Position numbers and translations under genes: made by a program. From Geodermatophilus nigrescens (lineage in GTDB: Bacteria > Actinomycetota > Actinomycetes > Mycobacteriales > Geodermatophilaceae), in contig NZ_FQVX01000001.1 of NCBI RefSeq assembly GCF_900129495.1, positions 620,001 to 684,000 on the forward strand: 64,000 bases of DNA, given 5' to 3'. Of this stretch, positions 42,524 to 51,042 are shown piece by piece (positions within the stretch are counted from its first letter, which is position 1; every line of letters begins with the position of its first letter). The notes under the pieces are model-generated. The model was given only the letters and a program-made list of their open reading frames with translations, was not told the origin of the DNA and ran no database searches.

Positions 42524-43110
42524 AGGAACCCGCTGCCCCCCAGCCCTCGCAGGCTCGGCCCGGGCCCCTGCCGCAGGGCCGTTCCAGTCCCTTCCCGGGA
42601 CGCCCCGTGCGCGAGCCGATGACGCCGGAGGAGCACGAGACCGTCGGCCGGCAGCTCGGGCGCCCGCCGCGCGCCGTCCGCGCCGTGGCGCACCGGTGCC
42701 CCTGCGGGCAGCCCGACGTCGTGCAGACCTCCCCGCGGCTGGACGACGGCACCCCGTTCCCGACGCTGTACTACCTGACCTGCCCGCGTGCGTCGGCGGC
42801 GGCGAGCCGGCTGGAGTCGGCGGGCCGGATGCGCGAGTGGCAGGAGGAGCTCGGCACCGACCAGGACCTCGCGGCGGCCTACCGCGCCGCGCACGAGGCC
42901 TACCTCGCCGAGCGCGACGCCCTCGGCGAGCTGCCCACCCGCGCCACCGCCGGCGGCATGCCCGACCGGGTCAAGTGCCTGCACGCCCTGGCCGGCCACG
43001 CCCTCGCGGCCGGGCCGGGCGTCAACCCGATCGGCGACCGCGCCGTCGCCGGGATGGGGGAGTGGTGGGCCCAGGGGCCCTGCGCGCTCCCCGAGGAGGA
43101 CCGCCCGTGA
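42520..43110 (+). CDS. DUF501 domain protein
   Basis: 196 residues. A Pro-rich tail (1-30) precedes the DUF501 core: VGRQLGRPPRAVRAVAHRCP, CGQPDVVQTSPRLDDGTPFP, TLYYLTCPRASAAASRLES, then MREWQEEL and MPDRVKCLHALAGHALAAGP. Several Cys/His (HRCPCG, LTCP, KCLHALAGH) suggest a metal site, an inference. Its function is unknown, but it lies between ftsB and ppx in nearly all actinobacteria. ATG overlaps the ftsB stop; its stop overlaps the ppx start. Confidence 0.93.
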   Translation: MKEPAAPQPSQARPGPLPQGRSSPFPGRPVREPMTPEEHETVGRQLGRPPRAVRAVAHRCPCGQPDVVQTSPRLDDGTPFPTLYYLTCPRASAAASRLESAGRMREWQEELGTDQDLAAAYRAAHEAYLAERDALGELPTRATAGGMPDRVKCLHALAGHALAAGPGVNPIGDRAVAGMGEWWAQGPCALPEEDRP

Positions 43111-44057
43111 CCCGCGTGGCCGCCGTCGACTGCGGGACCAACTCCATCCGGCTGCTGGTGGCCGACGTGCCCCCCGAGGGCGCGCACACCGACCTGCTGC
43201 GCCGGATGGAGGTCGTCCGGCTCGGCCAGGGCGTCGACGCCACCGGGCGGCTGGCTCCCGAGGCGATCGAGCGCACCCGCGTCGTGCTCGCCGAGTACGC
43301 CGCCCAGTCCCGCGACCTCGGCGCGACGGCGGTGCGCATGGTGGCCACCAGCGCCACCCGCGACGCGGCCAACCGCGCCGACTTCGAGGCGATGGTCCGC
43401 GACACCCTCGGCCTGCCGCCCGACGTCGTCCCCGGCGACGAGGAGGCCCGGCTGTCCTTCCTGGGCGCCACCGCCTCGCTCGACGCCGCGGCCGCCGCGC
43501 ACGGCGGCCCGCCGCCCCGCCCGCCGTACCTCGTCGTCGACATCGGCGGCGGCTCCACCGAGTTCGTCCTCGGCGACGCCGGCGGGGTGCGCGCCGCGCG
43601 GTCGGTGGACATCGGCTGCGTGCGGCTCACCGAGCGGCACCTGCACGGCGACCCGCCCAGCGCCGACGAGATCGGCCGCTCCGAGGCCGACATCCGCGCC
43701 GCGCTGGCCGAGGTGGCCGCCGCGGTGCCGGTGGGCGAGGCGGCCACCCTGGTCGGCCTGGCCGGCTCGGTGACCACGGTCGCGGCGCTCGCGCTGCGGC
43801 TGCCGGCCTACGACGCCGCGGCCATCCACGGCTCGCGCATCCCGGTGGCCGCCGTCCGGTCGGTCACCGCCGGGCTGCTCACCGCCAGCCGCGAGCGGCG
43901 GGCCGCCGAGCCGGTCATGCACCCGGGCCGGGTCGACGTCATCGGCGCCGGCGCGCTGGTGCTGCGGGTGGTCATGGACGCGTTCGCGCTCGACGAGGTC
44001 GTCGTCAGCGAGCACGACATCCTCGACGGCATCGCCCTCCGGCTCGCCCGGGGTTGA
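43107..44057 (+). CDS. Ppx/GppA-family phosphatase (exopolyphosphatase type)
   Basis: 316 residues, the short two-lobed form common in actinobacteria. AAVDCGTNSIRLLVADV is the first phosphate-binding loop of the ASKHA fold, MVATSATRDAANRADF and GDEEARLSFLGAT follow, and VVDIGGGSTEFVLGD is the second loop; VGLAGSVTTVAALAL and the C-terminal DVIGAGALVLRVVMDA complete the pattern. It hydrolyses polyphosphate or (p)ppGpp. GTG overlaps the DUF501 stop (GTGA). Ten bases separate it from the convergent DUF4235 gene. Confidence 0.94.
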   Translation: MTRVAAVDCGTNSIRLLVADVPPEGAHTDLLRRMEVVRLGQGVDATGRLAPEAIERTRVVLAEYAAQSRDLGATAVRMVATSATRDAANRADFEAMVRDTLGLPPDVVPGDEEARLSFLGATASLDAAAAAHGGPPPRPPYLVVDIGGGSTEFVLGDAGGVRAARSVDIGCVRLTERHLHGDPPSADEIGRSEADIRAALAEVAAAVPVGEAATLVGLAGSVTTVAALALRLPAYDAAAIHGSRIPVAAVRSVTAGLLTASRERRAAEPVMHPGRVDVIGAGALVLRVVMDAFALDEVVVSEHDILDGIALRLARG

Positions 44058-44067
44058 GGGCGCCGGG

Positions 44068-44361
44068 TCAGGGCCCCTCGTTGAGGCCGGGGGGCAGTTT
44101 GCCGGTCAGCGACTGGTAGGCGGCCGCGGCGCCGCGCGCGGCGACCAGCCGGCCGGCGGCCACGACGACCCCGGAGAACGCCGCCCAGGCCAGCGCGTCG
44201 GGCCAGCTCACCCCGGGCGCCGCCGGGTTCTTCGGCGGGTTGGTGCCGCGGGCGGCGTACCAGGCGGCGTCGGTGAGCTTGCGGGCGGCGATGCCGGCCG
44301 GGACGGCGAGTCCCGAGCCGAGCAGCTTCCAGGTCAGCGGCGCCTTCTCCTTGCGGGCCAT
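44068..44361 (-). CDS. DUF4235 small membrane protein
   Basis: 97 residues. KAPLTWKLLGSGLAVPAGIA with a first hydrophobic segment, ARKLTDAAWYAARGTNPPKNP, then SWPDALAWAAFSGVVVAAGR and ARLVAARGAAAAY-type ending: this is the DUF4235 pattern of two helices joined by a Pro/Asn-rich loop. Function unknown. The start codon is 63 bases from the divergent uracil-DNA glycosylase start. Confidence 0.85.
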   Translation of the reverse strand: MARKEKAPLTWKLLGSGLAVPAGIAARKLTDAAWYAARGTNPPKNPAAPGVSWPDALAWAAFSGVVVAAGRLVAARGAAAAYQSLTGKLPPGLNEGP

Positions 44362-44424
44362 GCGGTGATCATGCCCTGCCTCCCCGGCGGCCGCCCGTCC
44401 CCGCCCGGGTGGTCCACTGGGGCC

Positions 44425-45225
44425 GTGGCAGCCGACGCCCAGGGGTTCCCGGTCACCCGCAGCCCCGCCGGCGTCGCCCGCTCCGCCCGCGCGGCGCGCG
44501 ACCTCGCCGTCCTCGACGCCCGCGTCTCCGGCTGCCGGGCCTGCCCGCGGCTGGTCGCCTGGCGCGAGGAGGTGGCCCGGGTCAAGCGGGCGTCCTTCCG
44601 CGACGAGGACTACTGGGGCCGCCCGGTGCCGGGCCTGGGCCCCGCCGACGCCCGCATCGCCGTCGTCGGGCTGGCACCCGCCGCGCACGGCGGCAACCGC
44701 ACCGGCCGGGTGTTCACCGGCGACCGCAGCGGCGACTGGATCTTCGCCGCGCTGTGGCGGGCCGGCCTGGCCAGCCAGCCGACGTCGACCCACGTGGGGG
44801 ACGGCCTGGAGCTCACCGGCGTGCGGGTGGCCGCCGCCGTCCGCTGCGCGCCGCCGGACAACGCCCCGACGCCGGCCGAGCGCGACACCTGCTCGCCGTG
44901 GCTGGCCCGCGAGCTGGCGCTGCTGCCGGACCTGCGGGTCGCCGTCGTCCTGGGCGGGTTCGGCTGGACGGCGCTGTGGCCGGTCCTGGCCGGCGCCGGC
45001 TACGCCCTGCCGCGCCCGCGGCCGGCGTTCGGGCACGGCGTCGAGGTCACCGTCTCCGGGCCGCGCGGCGAGCTGACCCTGCTGGGCAGCTACCACGTCA
45101 GCCAGCAGAACACCTTCACCGGCCGGCTCACCGAGCCGATGCTCGACGCCGTCCTCGCCCGGGCCACCGAGCTGGCCGGGACCGGGGGCGCGCACCAGGG
45201 CGAGAGCGGGCCCCCGCGCCCCTAG
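44425..45225 (+). CDS. uracil-DNA glycosylase, family 5 (UdgB type)
   Basis: 266 residues from GTG 44425 (ATG 44371 and GTG 44365 are in frame upstream). CRACPRLVAWREEVARVKR gives two of the four iron-sulfur Cys; VRCAPPDNAPTPAERDTCSP gives the others. Motif A is GLAPAAHGGNRTGRVFTGDR, the family-5 form without the Asn or Asp of families 1-4, and motif B is HVSQQNTFTGRL, with Val where Pro is usual. It removes uracil and related bases from DNA, including from double strands. The TAG stop is the first half of the -10 box of the next gene. Confidence 0.92.
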   Translation: MAADAQGFPVTRSPAGVARSARAARDLAVLDARVSGCRACPRLVAWREEVARVKRASFRDEDYWGRPVPGLGPADARIAVVGLAPAAHGGNRTGRVFTGDRSGDWIFAALWRAGLASQPTSTHVGDGLELTGVRVAAAVRCAPPDNAPTPAERDTCSPWLARELALLPDLRVAVVLGGFGWTALWPVLAGAGYALPRPRPAFGHGVEVTVSGPRGELTLLGSYHVSQQNTFTGRLTEPMLDAVLARATELAGTGGAHQGESGPPRP

Positions 45226-45228
45226 GCT
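45223..45228 (+). promoter_or_regulatory. -10 box (TAGGCT) before NADH dehydrogenase
   Basis: TAGGCT ends six bases before the ATG at 45235 and its first three bases are the stop codon of the preceding gene. Predicts a leaderless transcript; there is no Shine-Dalgarno sequence. Confidence 0.6.
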
Positions 45229-45234
45229 GGCCCC

Positions 45235-46602
45235 ATGGCGACTCGTCCGGGTGCTGGGTCCCGTCCGGTGGTGCTGGTGGTCGGCGGCGGCTACGTCGGC
45301 CTCTACACCGCCCTGCGGCTGCAGAAGCGGCTCTCCCGGGGCGGCGCCGAGGTCGTCGTCGTCGACCCGCAGCCGCACATGACCTACCAGCCGTTCCTGC
45401 CCGAGGCCGCCGCCGGCTCGGTGGAGCCCCGGCACGTCGTCGTGCCGCTGCGGCGCACGCTGCCCCGCTGCCGGGTGGTGACCGGGGCGGTGCTGTCGCT
45501 GTCGCACGCCGACCGGCGGGCCCGGATCGCGCCGGTGGAGGGGGCGCCGTACGAGCTGTCCTACGACGTGCTCGTCATGGCCGCGGGCTCGGTGGCGCGC
45601 ACGCTGCCCATCCCGGGCCTGGCCGAGCACGGCATCGGCTTCAAGTCCGTCGGCGAGGCCATCTACCTGCGCAACCACGTGCTGGCCCGGCTCGACGCCG
45701 CCGCCTCCACCGACGACCCCGCCGTCCGCACCCGGGCGCTGACGTTCACCTTCGTCGGCGGCGGCTACGCCGGCATCGAGGCGTTCGCCGAGCTCGAGGA
45801 CATGGCCCGCTACGCCGTCGAGCACCACTACCCACGACTGTCGCCGAGCGACATGCGGTGGGTGCTGGTCGAGGCGACCGGCCGGATCCTGCCCGAGGTC
45901 GACCTCGACATGGCCGCCTGGACGGTCCGGCAGCTCACCGCCCGCGGCATGGACGTGCGGCTCAACACCCGCCTCGAGGAGGTCGCCGACGGCGTCGTCC
46001 GGCTCAGCGACGGCGACTCCTTCGCCAGCGACACCCTGGTCTGGACGGCGGGCACCAGGCCCAACCCGCTGCTCGCCGAGACCGACCTGCCCCTCGACGA
46101 GCGGGGCAGGGTGCGCTGCGCGCCCACGCTGCAGGTCAGCGGCCTGGAGGACGCCTGGGCCGCCGGCGACCTCGCCGCCGTCCCGGACCTGACGAAGGAC
46201 ACGCCCGGCGCCACCACCGCGCCCAACGCGCAGCACGCGGTCCGCCAGGCCAAGCGGCTGGCCGACAACGTCGTCGCCGTGCTGCGCGGCGAGGAGCCAC
46301 GGCCCTACCGGCACGCCTACGCCGGGTCGGTGGCCAGCCTCGGGCTGCACGAGGGCGTGGCGCAGGTCTACGGGGTCAAGCTCAAGGGATGGCCCGCGTG
46401 GTTCATGCACCGCGCCTACCACGTGAGCCGGGTGCCGACGTTCAACCGCAAGGCCCGGGTGGTCGCCGACTGGGCGCTGGCCTCGGTGTTCCGCCGCGAG
46501 GTCATCGCCCTGGGGCAACTGCAGGACCCGCGCCGCGAGTTCGTCACCGCCGCCGGGCTGGTCCCCGGCCGGCCGGGAGCCGAGCGGATGCAGGCCGGCT
46601 GA
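45235..46602 (+). CDS. ndh: type II NADH dehydrogenase-like FAD oxidoreductase
   Basis: 455 residues. Two Rossmann motifs: VLVVGGGYVGLYTALRLQKR (FAD) and FTFVGGGYAGIEAFAELED (NADH). VDPQPHMTYQPFLPEAAAGS resembles the quinone-side segment of NDH-2, LPLDERGRVRCAPTLQVSG, DAWAAGDLAAVPDL and TAPNAQHAVRQAKRLADNV are the family's C-terminal FAD contacts, and the final region VKLKGWPAWFMHRAYHVS is amphipathic and suits membrane binding. It would pass electrons from NADH to menaquinone without pumping protons. Transcribed from its own box at 45223. Confidence 0.9.
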   Translation: MATRPGAGSRPVVLVVGGGYVGLYTALRLQKRLSRGGAEVVVVDPQPHMTYQPFLPEAAAGSVEPRHVVVPLRRTLPRCRVVTGAVLSLSHADRRARIAPVEGAPYELSYDVLVMAAGSVARTLPIPGLAEHGIGFKSVGEAIYLRNHVLARLDAAASTDDPAVRTRALTFTFVGGGYAGIEAFAELEDMARYAVEHHYPRLSPSDMRWVLVEATGRILPEVDLDMAAWTVRQLTARGMDVRLNTRLEEVADGVVRLSDGDSFASDTLVWTAGTRPNPLLAETDLPLDERGRVRCAPTLQVSGLEDAWAAGDLAAVPDLTKDTPGATTAPNAQHAVRQAKRLADNVVAVLRGEEPRPYRHAYAGSVASLGLHEGVAQVYGVKLKGWPAWFMHRAYHVSRVPTFNRKARVVADWALASVFRREVIALGQLQDPRREFVTAAGLVPGRPGAERMQAG

Positions 46603-46631
46603 CGCCGCCCGCGGGCGCCGGTCGCCCGCAC

Positions 46632-46705
46632 GCCCCCGTGGCCCAATCGGCAGAGGCAGGCCCCTTAAAAGGGTCGCAGTGTGGGTTCGAGTCCCACCGG
46701 GGGCA
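46632..46705 (+). tRNA. tRNA-Leu(UAA), short variable arm
   Basis: Acceptor stem GCCCCCG/CGGGGGC (46632-46638 with 46698-46704), discriminator A46705. D-arm GCC-CAATCGGCAGA-GGC has the three-pair stem and the GGCAGA loop usual in tRNA-Leu. Anticodon arm GGCCC-CTTAAAA-GGGTC (46659-46675) gives anticodon UAA at 46666-46668, reading UUA. T-arm GTGGG-TTCGAGT-CCCAC. The variable region GCAGT is only five bases, although most bacterial tRNA-Leu have a long arm. The 3' CCA is not encoded (CCG follows). Confidence 0.9.
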
Positions 46706-46754
46706 CCGCAGGATCTGCGGGCCAATACACCATGAGCCGCAGGAAATACAGGGC

Positions 46755-46785
46755 TTGACGTCCCCCGTGACCGATTTGGCAGGGT
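46755..46785 (+). promoter_or_regulatory. candidate promoter for the M28 peptidase
   Basis: TTGACG at 46755 and CAGGGT at 46780, 19 bases apart; the first is a good -35 box, the second a weak -10. A small GTGAGC-N6-GCTCAC hairpin (46794-46811) lies in the presumed leader before the GAGGGGAA RBS. Confidence 0.4.
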
Positions 46786-46840
46786 GACTCCCCGTGAGCA
46801 ACGGAGCTCACTCCGCCGTCTCGAGGGGAACCAGACGTCC

Positions 46841-48478
46841 ATGACCCAGTCCCACCCGTCCCGCCGGTCACGCGCCGCCGTGATCGGCAGCGCCGGTGTG
46901 CTCGCTCTCGCCGGCAGCGTCGTCGCCGCCCTGCCCGCCGCGGCCGGCGGCAACGCCTGCGAGAACCGCAACAACAACACCGTCGCCAAGCTGACCGAGT
47001 GCGTCACGGTCGACGGCGTCACCCAGCACCTGCAGGCCCTGCAGGACATCGCCACCGCCAACGGCGGCACTCGCGTCTCGGGCAGCCCCGGCTACACGGC
47101 CTCCGCCGACTACGTGACCGGCCAGCTCGAGGCCTCGGGGTACACGGTCACCCGTCAGCAGTTCGAGTTCCCGTTCTTCGAGCAGACCGCGCCGAGTTCC
47201 TTCAGCCGGGTCTCGCCCACCGCGACGACGTATGTCGAGGGCACCGACTACGCGGTGGCCACCTACTCCGGCAGCGGTGAGCTCTCCGGGACGATCCAAG
47301 CCGTCGACGTCACCATCCCGCCGGTCGGTGCGTCCAACGGCAACACCAGCGGCTGCGAGTCCGCCGACTTCGCGGGCTTCACCCCGGGCAACATCGCGCT
47401 GGTCCAGCGCGGCACCTGCGCCTTCGGCATCAAGGTGCAGAATGCCGTCGCCGCCGGGGCCGCCGGCGTCGTGATCTTCAACGAGGGCCAGCCCGGCCGC
47501 GACATCCTGCTGCAGCCGACGCTCGGCGCACCCATCGAGGACGCCGTCCCCGTCGTGGGCGTCAGCTACGCCACGGGCGTCGAGTTCGCCTCGGCGCCGA
47601 CCGTCGTCGCGTTCGACATCCAGACGATCAGCGAGGTCCGCGAGACCGAGAACGTCATCGCCGAACTGCGCGGCCGCACCGGCGACAACGTCGTCATGGC
47701 CGGTGCGCACCTGGACTCCGTCGCGGCGGGCCCGGGCATCAACGACAACGGCTCCGGCAGCGCGGCGATCCTCGAGGTCGCGCAGAACATCGCCAAGACC
47801 AAGCCGCAGAACACCGTGCGCTTCGCCTGGTGGGGCGCCGAGGAGTACGGCCTGCTCGGCTCCAACTACTACGTCTCGCAGCTGTCGGAGCAGCAGGTCG
47901 CCGACATCGGCCTGTACCTCAACTTCGACATGGTCGGCTCGCCGAACTTCGCCCGGTTCATCTACGACGGCGACCAGTCGGCGTTCACCGCGCCCGTGAC
48001 GGTGCCTGAGGGCTCGGACCAGATCGAGTACGTCCTCGAGGACTACTTCGAGCGGCGGCAGCTGCCCTACGAGGCCACCGAGTTCAGCGGCCGCAGCGAC
48101 TACCAGGCGTTCATCCTCGCCGGCATCCCCTCCGGTGGCCTGTTCACCGGCGCCGAGGGCGTCAAGACGCCGGAGCAGGCCGCCGACTACGGCGGCCAGG
48201 CGGGCGTGGCCTACGACCCGAACTACCACCAGGTCGGGGACACGCTGGCGAACGTCAACCGCGTGGCGCTGGACACCAACTCCGACGCCATCGCCTACGC
48301 GGTGCTGACCCTGGCCTACGACACCTCGCGGGTGAACGGTGTGACGGGGCAGCCGGTCCCGGGCGGCACCTTCCAGGGTGACCCGGCCGACCGCGACTTC
48401 CGCCAGCCGGCCGGCCTGGAGACCGGCGGCGGCGGGCTCGCGCACGACCACGAGCACAGCCACGGCGACGCCGTCTGA
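46841..48478 (+). CDS. secreted M28-family zinc aminopeptidase with PA domain
   Basis: 545 residues. Signal peptide 1-35 (RSRAAVIGSAGVLALAGSVV, cleavage after PAAAG). LQDIATANGGTRVSGSPGYT leads into the peptidase; an inserted protease-associated domain (about 130-260) includes IALVQRGTCAFGIKVQNAVA. Zinc ligands and catalytic residues are in MAGAHLDSVAAGPGINDNGS (His, Asp), WWGAEEYGLLGSN (Glu-Glu), LNFDMVGSPN (Asp) and YDPNYHQVGDTL (His). A His-rich tail AHDHEHSHGDAV closes the protein. Similar to Streptomyces griseus-type aminopeptidase but longer. ATG with GAGGGGAA upstream; a hairpin follows the stop. Confidence 0.94.
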   Translation: MTQSHPSRRSRAAVIGSAGVLALAGSVVAALPAAAGGNACENRNNNTVAKLTECVTVDGVTQHLQALQDIATANGGTRVSGSPGYTASADYVTGQLEASGYTVTRQQFEFPFFEQTAPSSFSRVSPTATTYVEGTDYAVATYSGSGELSGTIQAVDVTIPPVGASNGNTSGCESADFAGFTPGNIALVQRGTCAFGIKVQNAVAAGAAGVVIFNEGQPGRDILLQPTLGAPIEDAVPVVGVSYATGVEFASAPTVVAFDIQTISEVRETENVIAELRGRTGDNVVMAGAHLDSVAAGPGINDNGSGSAAILEVAQNIAKTKPQNTVRFAWWGAEEYGLLGSNYYVSQLSEQQVADIGLYLNFDMVGSPNFARFIYDGDQSAFTAPVTVPEGSDQIEYVLEDYFERRQLPYEATEFSGRSDYQAFILAGIPSGGLFTGAEGVKTPEQAADYGGQAGVAYDPNYHQVGDTLANVNRVALDTNSDAIAYAVLTLAYDTSRVNGVTGQPVPGGTFQGDPADRDFRQPAGLETGGGGLAHDHEHSHGDAV

Positions 48479-48492
48479 CCCAGCTCCACGAC

Positions 48493-48528
48493 CCGTGGCG
48501 CCGTCCCTTCCGGGGGGCGGCGCCACGG
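48493..48528 (+). terminator. hairpin terminator after M28 peptidase
   Basis: CCGTGGCGCCGTCCC pairs with GGGGCGGCGCCACGG across a six-base loop, 15 pairs including one G-U, starting 14 bases after the stop codon. Confidence 0.7.
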
Positions 48529-48664
48529 CCGTCCCGGGGCCGTCTCCACCGCACGGGTGACCGTGTCGCGCGCGGAACGTCCAGGCCACGTGCGACGTTG
48601 TAGGAACCGAGTGGGATGCGAGGGTGCAGCCCACCGACCGACCAGTCACCTCGAGGAGATGACG

Positions 48665-49567
48665 ATGCCCAGCTCCAACCCGGTCTTCGGCCGGGGCTTC
48701 GCCAACGCCGCCAACGGCAGCGGACAGCAGGGGTACGGCGCTCCCGGCTACGGCCAGCAGTACGGGCAGCCGTACGGCCAGCAGGGCTACGCCGCTCCCG
48801 GCTACGGTCAGCCCCAGCCCTACGGCCAGCCGTACGGCGCCCCGCAGGGCTACGACCAGCAGTACGGCCAGCAGTACGGTGCCCCGGCCCCCGCCGGCCC
48901 GGCCACCCGCTACATGACGATGGACGACGTCGTCCAGAAGACGGGCCTGTCCTTCCTGGTCACCGTCCTGGCCGCCGCCGTCGTCTGGGCGCTGCCCGGT
49001 CAGGCGGCCTGGGGCCTGGCGCTGCCCGCGGTCCTCGTGGCCTTCGTCCTGGGCCTGGTGATCAGCTTCAAGCAGATCGCCAACCCGGCGGCCACGCTGG
49101 CCTACGGCGCGCTCTACGGTGTCGCGCTCGGCGCGATCAGCGAGGCCTTCAACACCATCTACCCGGGCATCGTCGTCCAGGCGGTCATCGGCACCTTCGG
49201 CGTCTTCGCCGGCATGCTGGTGGTCTACAAGACCGGCGCCATCCGGGTCACCCCCAAGCTGACCCGCTGGGTCGTGGGCGCGCTGTTCGGTGTCCTCGCC
49301 CTCGTGCTGGTCAACCTGCTGGTGTCGTTCTTCGTCCCCGGCGGCCTGGGCCTGCGTGACGGTGGCCCGCTGGCCATCGTGTTCAGCCTCGTCGTGATCG
49401 GTGTGGCGGCCTTCACGCTGCTGCTCGACTTCGACATGGCCGACCAGGCCATCCGCCGCGGTGCCCCGGCCAAGTTCGCCTGGTACGTCGCCTTCGGCCT
49501 GCTCGTCACGGTCGTCTGGCTGTACCTGGAGATCCTGCGCCTGCTGTCCTACTTCCAGGACAACTGA
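48665..49567 (+). CDS. Bax inhibitor-1/YccA-family membrane protein with Gln/Tyr/Gly-rich tail
   Basis: 300 residues. The cytoplasmic N-terminus (about 18-80) is low-complexity, with repeats of YGQ, YGAP and GYG ([14 protein letters not shown]). The core (from about 95) has seven membrane helices and matches the actinobacterial YccA-like family: [59 protein letters not shown]. Function is uncertain; homologues affect calcium leak or FtsH proteolysis. Start chosen at the second ATG (48665), which has GAGGAG at a six-base distance; ATG 48659 is too close to it. Confidence 0.88.
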   Translation: MPSSNPVFGRGFANAANGSGQQGYGAPGYGQQYGQPYGQQGYAAPGYGQPQPYGQPYGAPQGYDQQYGQQYGAPAPAGPATRYMTMDDVVQKTGLSFLVTVLAAAVVWALPGQAAWGLALPAVLVAFVLGLVISFKQIANPAATLAYGALYGVALGAISEAFNTIYPGIVVQAVIGTFGVFAGMLVVYKTGAIRVTPKLTRWVVGALFGVLALVLVNLLVSFFVPGGLGLRDGGPLAIVFSLVVIGVAAFTLLLDFDMADQAIRRGAPAKFAWYVAFGLLVTVVWLYLEILRLLSYFQDN

Positions 49568-49602
49568 GCACCGGCCCCGCCGCCCCGGCGGCGGGGCGCC
49601 CC

Positions 49603-49650
49603 ACACGACAGTGGCCCGGTCCCCGCGAGGGGACCGGGCCACTGTCGTGT
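49603..49650. terminator. bidirectional terminator: 22-bp perfect stem with GCGA loop
   Basis: Two perfectly complementary 22-base arms (49603-49624 and 49629-49650) joined by a GNRA-type tetraloop GCGA, between the convergent YccA and thiolase genes. It is the strongest hairpin I found in the window. Confidence 0.85.
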
Positions 49651-49684
49651 CCGGGGCCGGTCGGCGGACCGGCCCCGGCCCACG

Positions 49685-50905
49685 TCAGGAGAGGCGCTCG
49701 AGCACCATGGCCATGCCCATGCCGCCGCCGACGCACATGGTCTCCAGGCCGAAGGTCCCGTCCTTCGTCTGCAGACCGTTGAGGAGCGTGCCGGTGATGC
49801 GGGCGCCGGTCATGCCGAAGGGGTGGCCCACGGCGATGGCGCCGCCGTGCACGTTGAGCTTGTCGATGTCGATGCCCAGGTCGCGGTAGCTGGGGATGAC
49901 CTGCGCGGCGAAGGCCTCGTTGATCTCGACCAGGTCGATGTCGTCGATGGTCATGCCGGCCCGCTGCAGCGCGAGCTTCGAGGCGTCGACCGGGCCGTAG
50001 CCCATGATCTCCGGCGACAGGCCGGTGACGGCGGTGGAGACGACACGGGCCAGCGGGGTCAGGCCGAGGTCGCGGGCCTTGGTGTCGCTCATGACCACCA
50101 CGGCGGCGGCGCCGTCGTTGAGCGGGCAGGCGTTGCCGGCGGTCACCCGGCCGTCGGGGCGGAAGACCGGCTTGAGGCCGGAGATGCCCTCGAGGGTGGT
50201 GCCGGCGCGCGGGCCGTCGTCCTTGCTGACGACGGTGCCGTCGGGCGTCGTGACCGGGGTGATCTCCCGCTCCCAGAAGCCCTCGGCGATGGCCTTCTCG
50301 GCCAGGTTCTGGCTGCGGACGGCGAACTCGTCCATCTCCTGGCGAGAGACGTCCTTGAGCAGCGCCAGGTTCTCGGCGGTCTGCCCCATCGCGACGTAGA
50401 TGTCGGGGACCTCGCCGTTCTCGCGCGGGTCGGTCCAGGAGTCGGCGCCGCTCTCGGCGGTCTTGGCCACCCGGGCCTGCGCGTCGGCGAAGACCGGGTT
50501 GTGGGTGTCGGGCAGCGAGTCGCTGTTGCCCTTCACGAAGCGCGACACCATCTCCACGCCGGCGGAGATGAACACGTCACCCTCGCCGGCCTTGATGGCG
50601 TGCATCGCCATGCGGGTGGTCTGCAGCGACGACGAGCAGTAGCGGGTGATCGTCGTGCCCGGCAGGTGGTCCATGCCGAGGAGGACGCTGACGACGCGGC
50701 CCATGTTGTGGCCCTGCTCCCCGCCGGGGAGGCCGCAGCCCAGGATCAGGTCGTCGATGTCGGTGGGGTCGAGCGCCGGCACCTTGTCCAGCGCCGCCCG
50801 GACGATGGTGGCGGTGAGGTCGTCGGGCCGGAAGTCCTTGAGCGACCCCTTGAACGCGCGGCCGATGGGCGAGCGGGCGGTCGCGACGATGACGGCTTCG
50901 GGCAT
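49685..50905 (-). CDS. acetyl-CoA C-acyltransferase (thiolase)
   Basis: 406 residues. Thiolase with the acyl-binding Cys90 in TITRYCSSSLQTTRMAMHAI, the substrate loop GHNMGRVVSVLLGM, NEAFAAQVIPSYRDLG, the His motif VHGGAIAVGHPFGMTGAR and the second Cys in METMCVGGGMGMAMVLE. It either cleaves 3-ketoacyl-CoA in beta-oxidation or condenses acetyl-CoA. No partner hydratase/dehydrogenase is adjacent, so the direction is open. ATG at 50905 with GTGGAGG upstream. TAGTTT at 50967-50972 (minus) is a possible -10 box, next to a CTACCC-CC-GGGTAG dyad (50970-50983). Confidence 0.95.
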   Translation of the reverse strand: MPEAVIVATARSPIGRAFKGSLKDFRPDDLTATIVRAALDKVPALDPTDIDDLILGCGLPGGEQGHNMGRVVSVLLGMDHLPGTTITRYCSSSLQTTRMAMHAIKAGEGDVFISAGVEMVSRFVKGNSDSLPDTHNPVFADAQARVAKTAESGADSWTDPRENGEVPDIYVAMGQTAENLALLKDVSRQEMDEFAVRSQNLAEKAIAEGFWEREITPVTTPDGTVVSKDDGPRAGTTLEGISGLKPVFRPDGRVTAGNACPLNDGAAAVVVMSDTKARDLGLTPLARVVSTAVTGLSPEIMGYGPVDASKLALQRAGMTIDDIDLVEINEAFAAQVIPSYRDLGIDIDKLNVHGGAIAVGHPFGMTGARITGTLLNGLQTKDGTFGLETMCVGGGMGMAMVLERLS

Positions 50906-50966
50906 GGGGTCCTCCACGGTGAGGCGGGCTCCCGGCCGGTGCGTGCCGGGTGTCGGGTCACCCCGG

Positions 50967-50983
50967 AAACTACCCCCGGGTAG
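50967..50983 (-). promoter_or_regulatory. candidate thiolase promoter with overlapping dyad
   Basis: TAGTTT (minus strand, 50972-50967) fits TAnnnT about 62 bases from the ATG. It overlaps the inverted repeat CTACCCCCGGGTAG (50970-50983), which could be an operator, for example for a fatty-acid-responsive repressor; that role is a guess. Confidence 0.35.
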
Positions 50984-51042
50984 GCCGCCGGTCGCGGGTG
51001 CGGCCGGAACAGATCGCCGCTGTGTTCCGTGTCACGCGGCGG

